Positions 62,547 to 64,000 of a stretch of DNA of 64,000 bases are shown one piece after another. Below the pieces are notes generated by a model. The model was given only the letters and a program-made list of their open reading frames with translations, was not told where the DNA came from and searched no databases. The translations under genes and the position numbers were made by a program. Source of the stretch: Gammaproteobacteria bacterium. GTDB lineage: Bacteria; Pseudomonadota; Gammaproteobacteria; JAADGQ01. How positions within the stretch are numbered: position 1 is the stretch's first letter; every line of letters starts with the position of its first letter. The stretch lies in the NCBI GenBank assembly GCA_015490755.1, contig WFXF01000083.1:1-64000 (forward strand), read 5' to 3'.

Positions 62547-63437
62547 TTATTTTGTAATGTTCTTCAGGGCTCCTTCCAACTCTTTGTATTGAAATTTATA
62601 TCCTGCGTCTAGAACTTTTATTGGCAAGACTTTTTTTCCTGCCAGCAGTAACTCTTCTCCCATTTGTCCCATTAATAGTTTTACAACGAGTGTAGGCATA
62701 GGGAGAATAGTTGGGCGCTTTAGCACTTTACCAAGGGTTTTTGTAAACACCTGATTTGTTACAGGGTTGGGCGATGTGCCATTAATAGCATTTTTTAACC
62801 CGTCATGATCAATACAGTACAAAATAATACCAACTAAATCGTCCAGATGAATCCAGGACATCCATTGTTTACCTCTACCTATTTTCCCTCCCAACCCCAC
62901 TTTAAAAGGGGGGAGCATTTTACTTAATGCGCCTCCGCCTTTGCCTAGCACAATACCCGTGCGTAACAAACAAGTACGAATTCCAAGTGTTTGCGCCTGT
63001 AAGGCGGTTGCCTCCCATTGCTGACATAACTGGCTGGAAAAACTATCATCCCCATGTTCGGTTTCATCAACAATGTCATTCGTTTCACTTGTGCCGTAAT
63101 AACCAATGGCTGAACCACTAATGAATAATTTGGGTTTATGTTCTATAGTTTTAAAATAGGAAATAAGCTTTTGTGTTGTGTCAAGACGGCTTCTGGAAAT
63201 ACGCTGTTTTTGTTGATCACTCCATCGTTTATTTGCAATAGGTTCACCTGCCAGATTGATCACAACATCAAAAGCAGTGTCACTTTTTAATTGGTCCAAA
63301 TTACTAATGGCTGTAACAGGTGCTTTAATGGCATCTGGGTGCCTACTCAATATTACAATATCATGCTTATCTTCCAGTAAGCGGGAACAAAGAGCAGAAC
63401 CAATAAATCCCGTACCACCCGTTATTAAAAAGTTCAT
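62547..63437 (-). CDS. TIGR01777-family NAD(P)-binding epimerase-like protein (YfcH-like)
   Basis: The 296-residue short-chain dehydrogenase-like protein has the nucleotide-binding ITGGTGFIGSALCSRLL, NLAGEPIANKRWSDQQK, SGSAIGYYG, and the C-terminal region LPMPTLVVKLLMGQMGEELLLAGKKVLP, all of the TIGR01777/YfcH family. Its biochemical role is not established. ATG 63437 is preferred to GTG 63446, since AAGGTG is placed 7 nt before it. Confidence 0.88.
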   Translation of the reverse strand: MNFLITGGTGFIGSALCSRLLEDKHDIVILSRHPDAIKAPVTAISNLDQLKSDTAFDVVINLAGEPIANKRWSDQQKQRISRSRLDTTQKLISYFKTIEHKPKLFISGSAIGYYGTSETNDIVDETEHGDDSFSSQLCQQWEATALQAQTLGIRTCLLRTGIVLGKGGGALSKMLPPFKVGLGGKIGRGKQWMSWIHLDDLVGIILYCIDHDGLKNAINGTSPNPVTNQVFTKTLGKVLKRPTILPMPTLVVKLLMGQMGEELLLAGKKVLPIKVLDAGYKFQYKELEGALKNITK

Positions 63438-63470
63438 TTGCTTCACCTTTCAAATAATCTTTGGCAACTG

Positions 63471-64000
63471 TTATTTTTTCCAGTCCAAATAATCGATACT
63501 GATACGGTTTCCAGCCACTGGACGAAATAAATTATCAGCAAAAGCAACATGTGCCGGATGCTCTCGATAGCTGTCTATGACCGCAGGATGGCAAAAACGT
63601 ACAAGCCATGTGTATTGGTACTCATCACCTTTTTTCATGGCCTCTCCAGTAAACACCTCAAGTACTCCTGGTATTGTCGAGAGTACTTTACGCCCTTCAG
63701 AGACCATTTCTCGTGTCTCTTTTTTATCTAAACCTTTAACATTGTAAATAATCACATGCTCTACTTCTCTCCATGGTGAGCAACATTCAAGTACTTCTTC
63801 TGAACGTCCTGACGCTCCCCATAATTTAATGCAGCGCTCGACTTCTTTGCTGATAGCGACAGGTATGTTTTTTAGCATTGATGTATAGCTACTGTATCTA
63901 TTTGTGATTGAGTTATGTTCTATTTGCTTTGCTGCTGCATCCGATAACGCAGTGTAGTAGTTGATTTTTGCCGCACCATTGGCAATTAATTGCTGAAACT
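63471..64000 (-). CDS. Class II aldolase fused to a Dabb domain (5' partial, runs off right edge)
   Basis: Only the 3' part is in the window. The reading frame is open from the right edge to the stop at 63471; the internal ATG at 63878 is not the true start. The first 30 residues (QQLIANGAAKINYYTALSD) match the late part of class II fructose/tagatose-bisphosphate aldolases, followed by AISKEVERCIKLWGASGRSEE, the helical end of the barrel. From VEHVIIYNVKG (63770) onward, a Dabb (stress-responsive alpha-beta barrel) domain follows: VLSTIPGVLEVFTGEAM, WLVRFCHPAVIDSYREHPAHVAFAD and IDYLDWKK. So the product is probably a ketose-bisphosphate aldolase with a C-terminal Dabb domain. The N-terminal part with zinc ligands is outside the window. 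Confidence 0.75.
   Translation of the reverse strand, partial: FQQLIANGAAKINYYTALSDAAAKQIEHNSITNRYSSYTSMLKNIPVAISKEVERCIKLWGASGRSEEVLECCSPWREVEHVIIYNVKGLDKKETREMVSEGRKVLSTIPGVLEVFTGEAMKKGDEYQYTWLVRFCHPAVIDSYREHPAHVAFADNLFRPVAGNRISIDYLDWKK

Noticed and set aside
63471-63878. A stand-alone 135-residue Dabb protein starting at the internal ATG
   Set aside because: The frame is open to the right edge and encodes aldolase-like sequence upstream, so the ATG is internal.

Overview
The window looks like a chromosomal segment of a free-living, non-enteric gammaproteobacterium of moderate GC content. The evidence is the gene orders ndk-rlmN-pilF-rodZ-ispG, tadA-guaA-guaB with divergent xseA, and ftsK-lolA-rarA-crcB, together with EpmB, Rsd/AlgQ, BipA and a YqiB-type DUF1249 protein. 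I cannot name the genus. Most of the window is core metabolism and cell-envelope housekeeping, broken up by accessory islands.

Layout. 1-3.0 kb: end of a ybhFSR-type ABC exporter operon. 3.1-3.95 kb: the 3' end of a decayed group II intron, a MazF-type toxin-antitoxin pair with a palindromic operator, and a long perfect REP-like palindrome. 4.0-7.2 kb: an unrecognised two-gene operon (large lipoprotein plus probable outer-membrane barrel). 7.3-13.2 kb: epmB, ndk, rlmN, pilF, rodZ, ispG, DUF1249. 13.2-17.3 kb: a CPBP-family membrane protease coupled to pgm, then htpG behind a sigma-32 promoter.

17.4-32.7 kb is the most interesting part, a cellulose-secretion locus of unusual composition: an outer-membrane barrel protein, a GH12-like endoglucanase lipoprotein (where enterics have the GH8 enzyme BcsZ), a single-domain protoglobin, a Roadblock/LC7 protein, a 370-residue protein whose C-terminal half resembles a Ras/MglA-like GTPase without its P-loop, a second protein with a C-terminal Roadblock-like domain, a fused BcsA-BcsB synthase with a PilZ c-di-GMP site, BcsC, and a small TPR protein. 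No bcsQ, bcsE, bcsG or bcsZ-type gene is visible. I infer that the Roadblock/pseudo-GTPase/globin genes form a control or localisation module for cellulose export. This is the best candidate for an undescribed system here.

32.6-41.1 kb: tadA, guaA, guaB, xseA, an M23 peptidase, PBP1b and a TPR lipoprotein placed like the PBP1b activator LpoP. 41.2-47.5 kb: two GT2 glycosyltransferases, bipA/typA, and a VWA-DUF4381-DUF58 operon without a MoxR gene. 47.7-54.7 kb: an AAA/DUF4143 ATPase with a possibly leaderless promoter, ftsK, a zeta-toxin-like pair inserted between ftsK and lolA, then rarA and crcB. 54.7-60 kb (minus strand): rhombosortase, glnD, map and an isolated flgI. 60-64 kb: a pentapeptide-repeat membrane protein, Rsd/AlgQ, tRNA-Asn, an Smr-domain protein, a YfcH-like epimerase, and the 3' part of a class II aldolase fused to a Dabb domain that runs off the right edge.

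Functions were assigned by reading motifs and recalling families. No database search was run.
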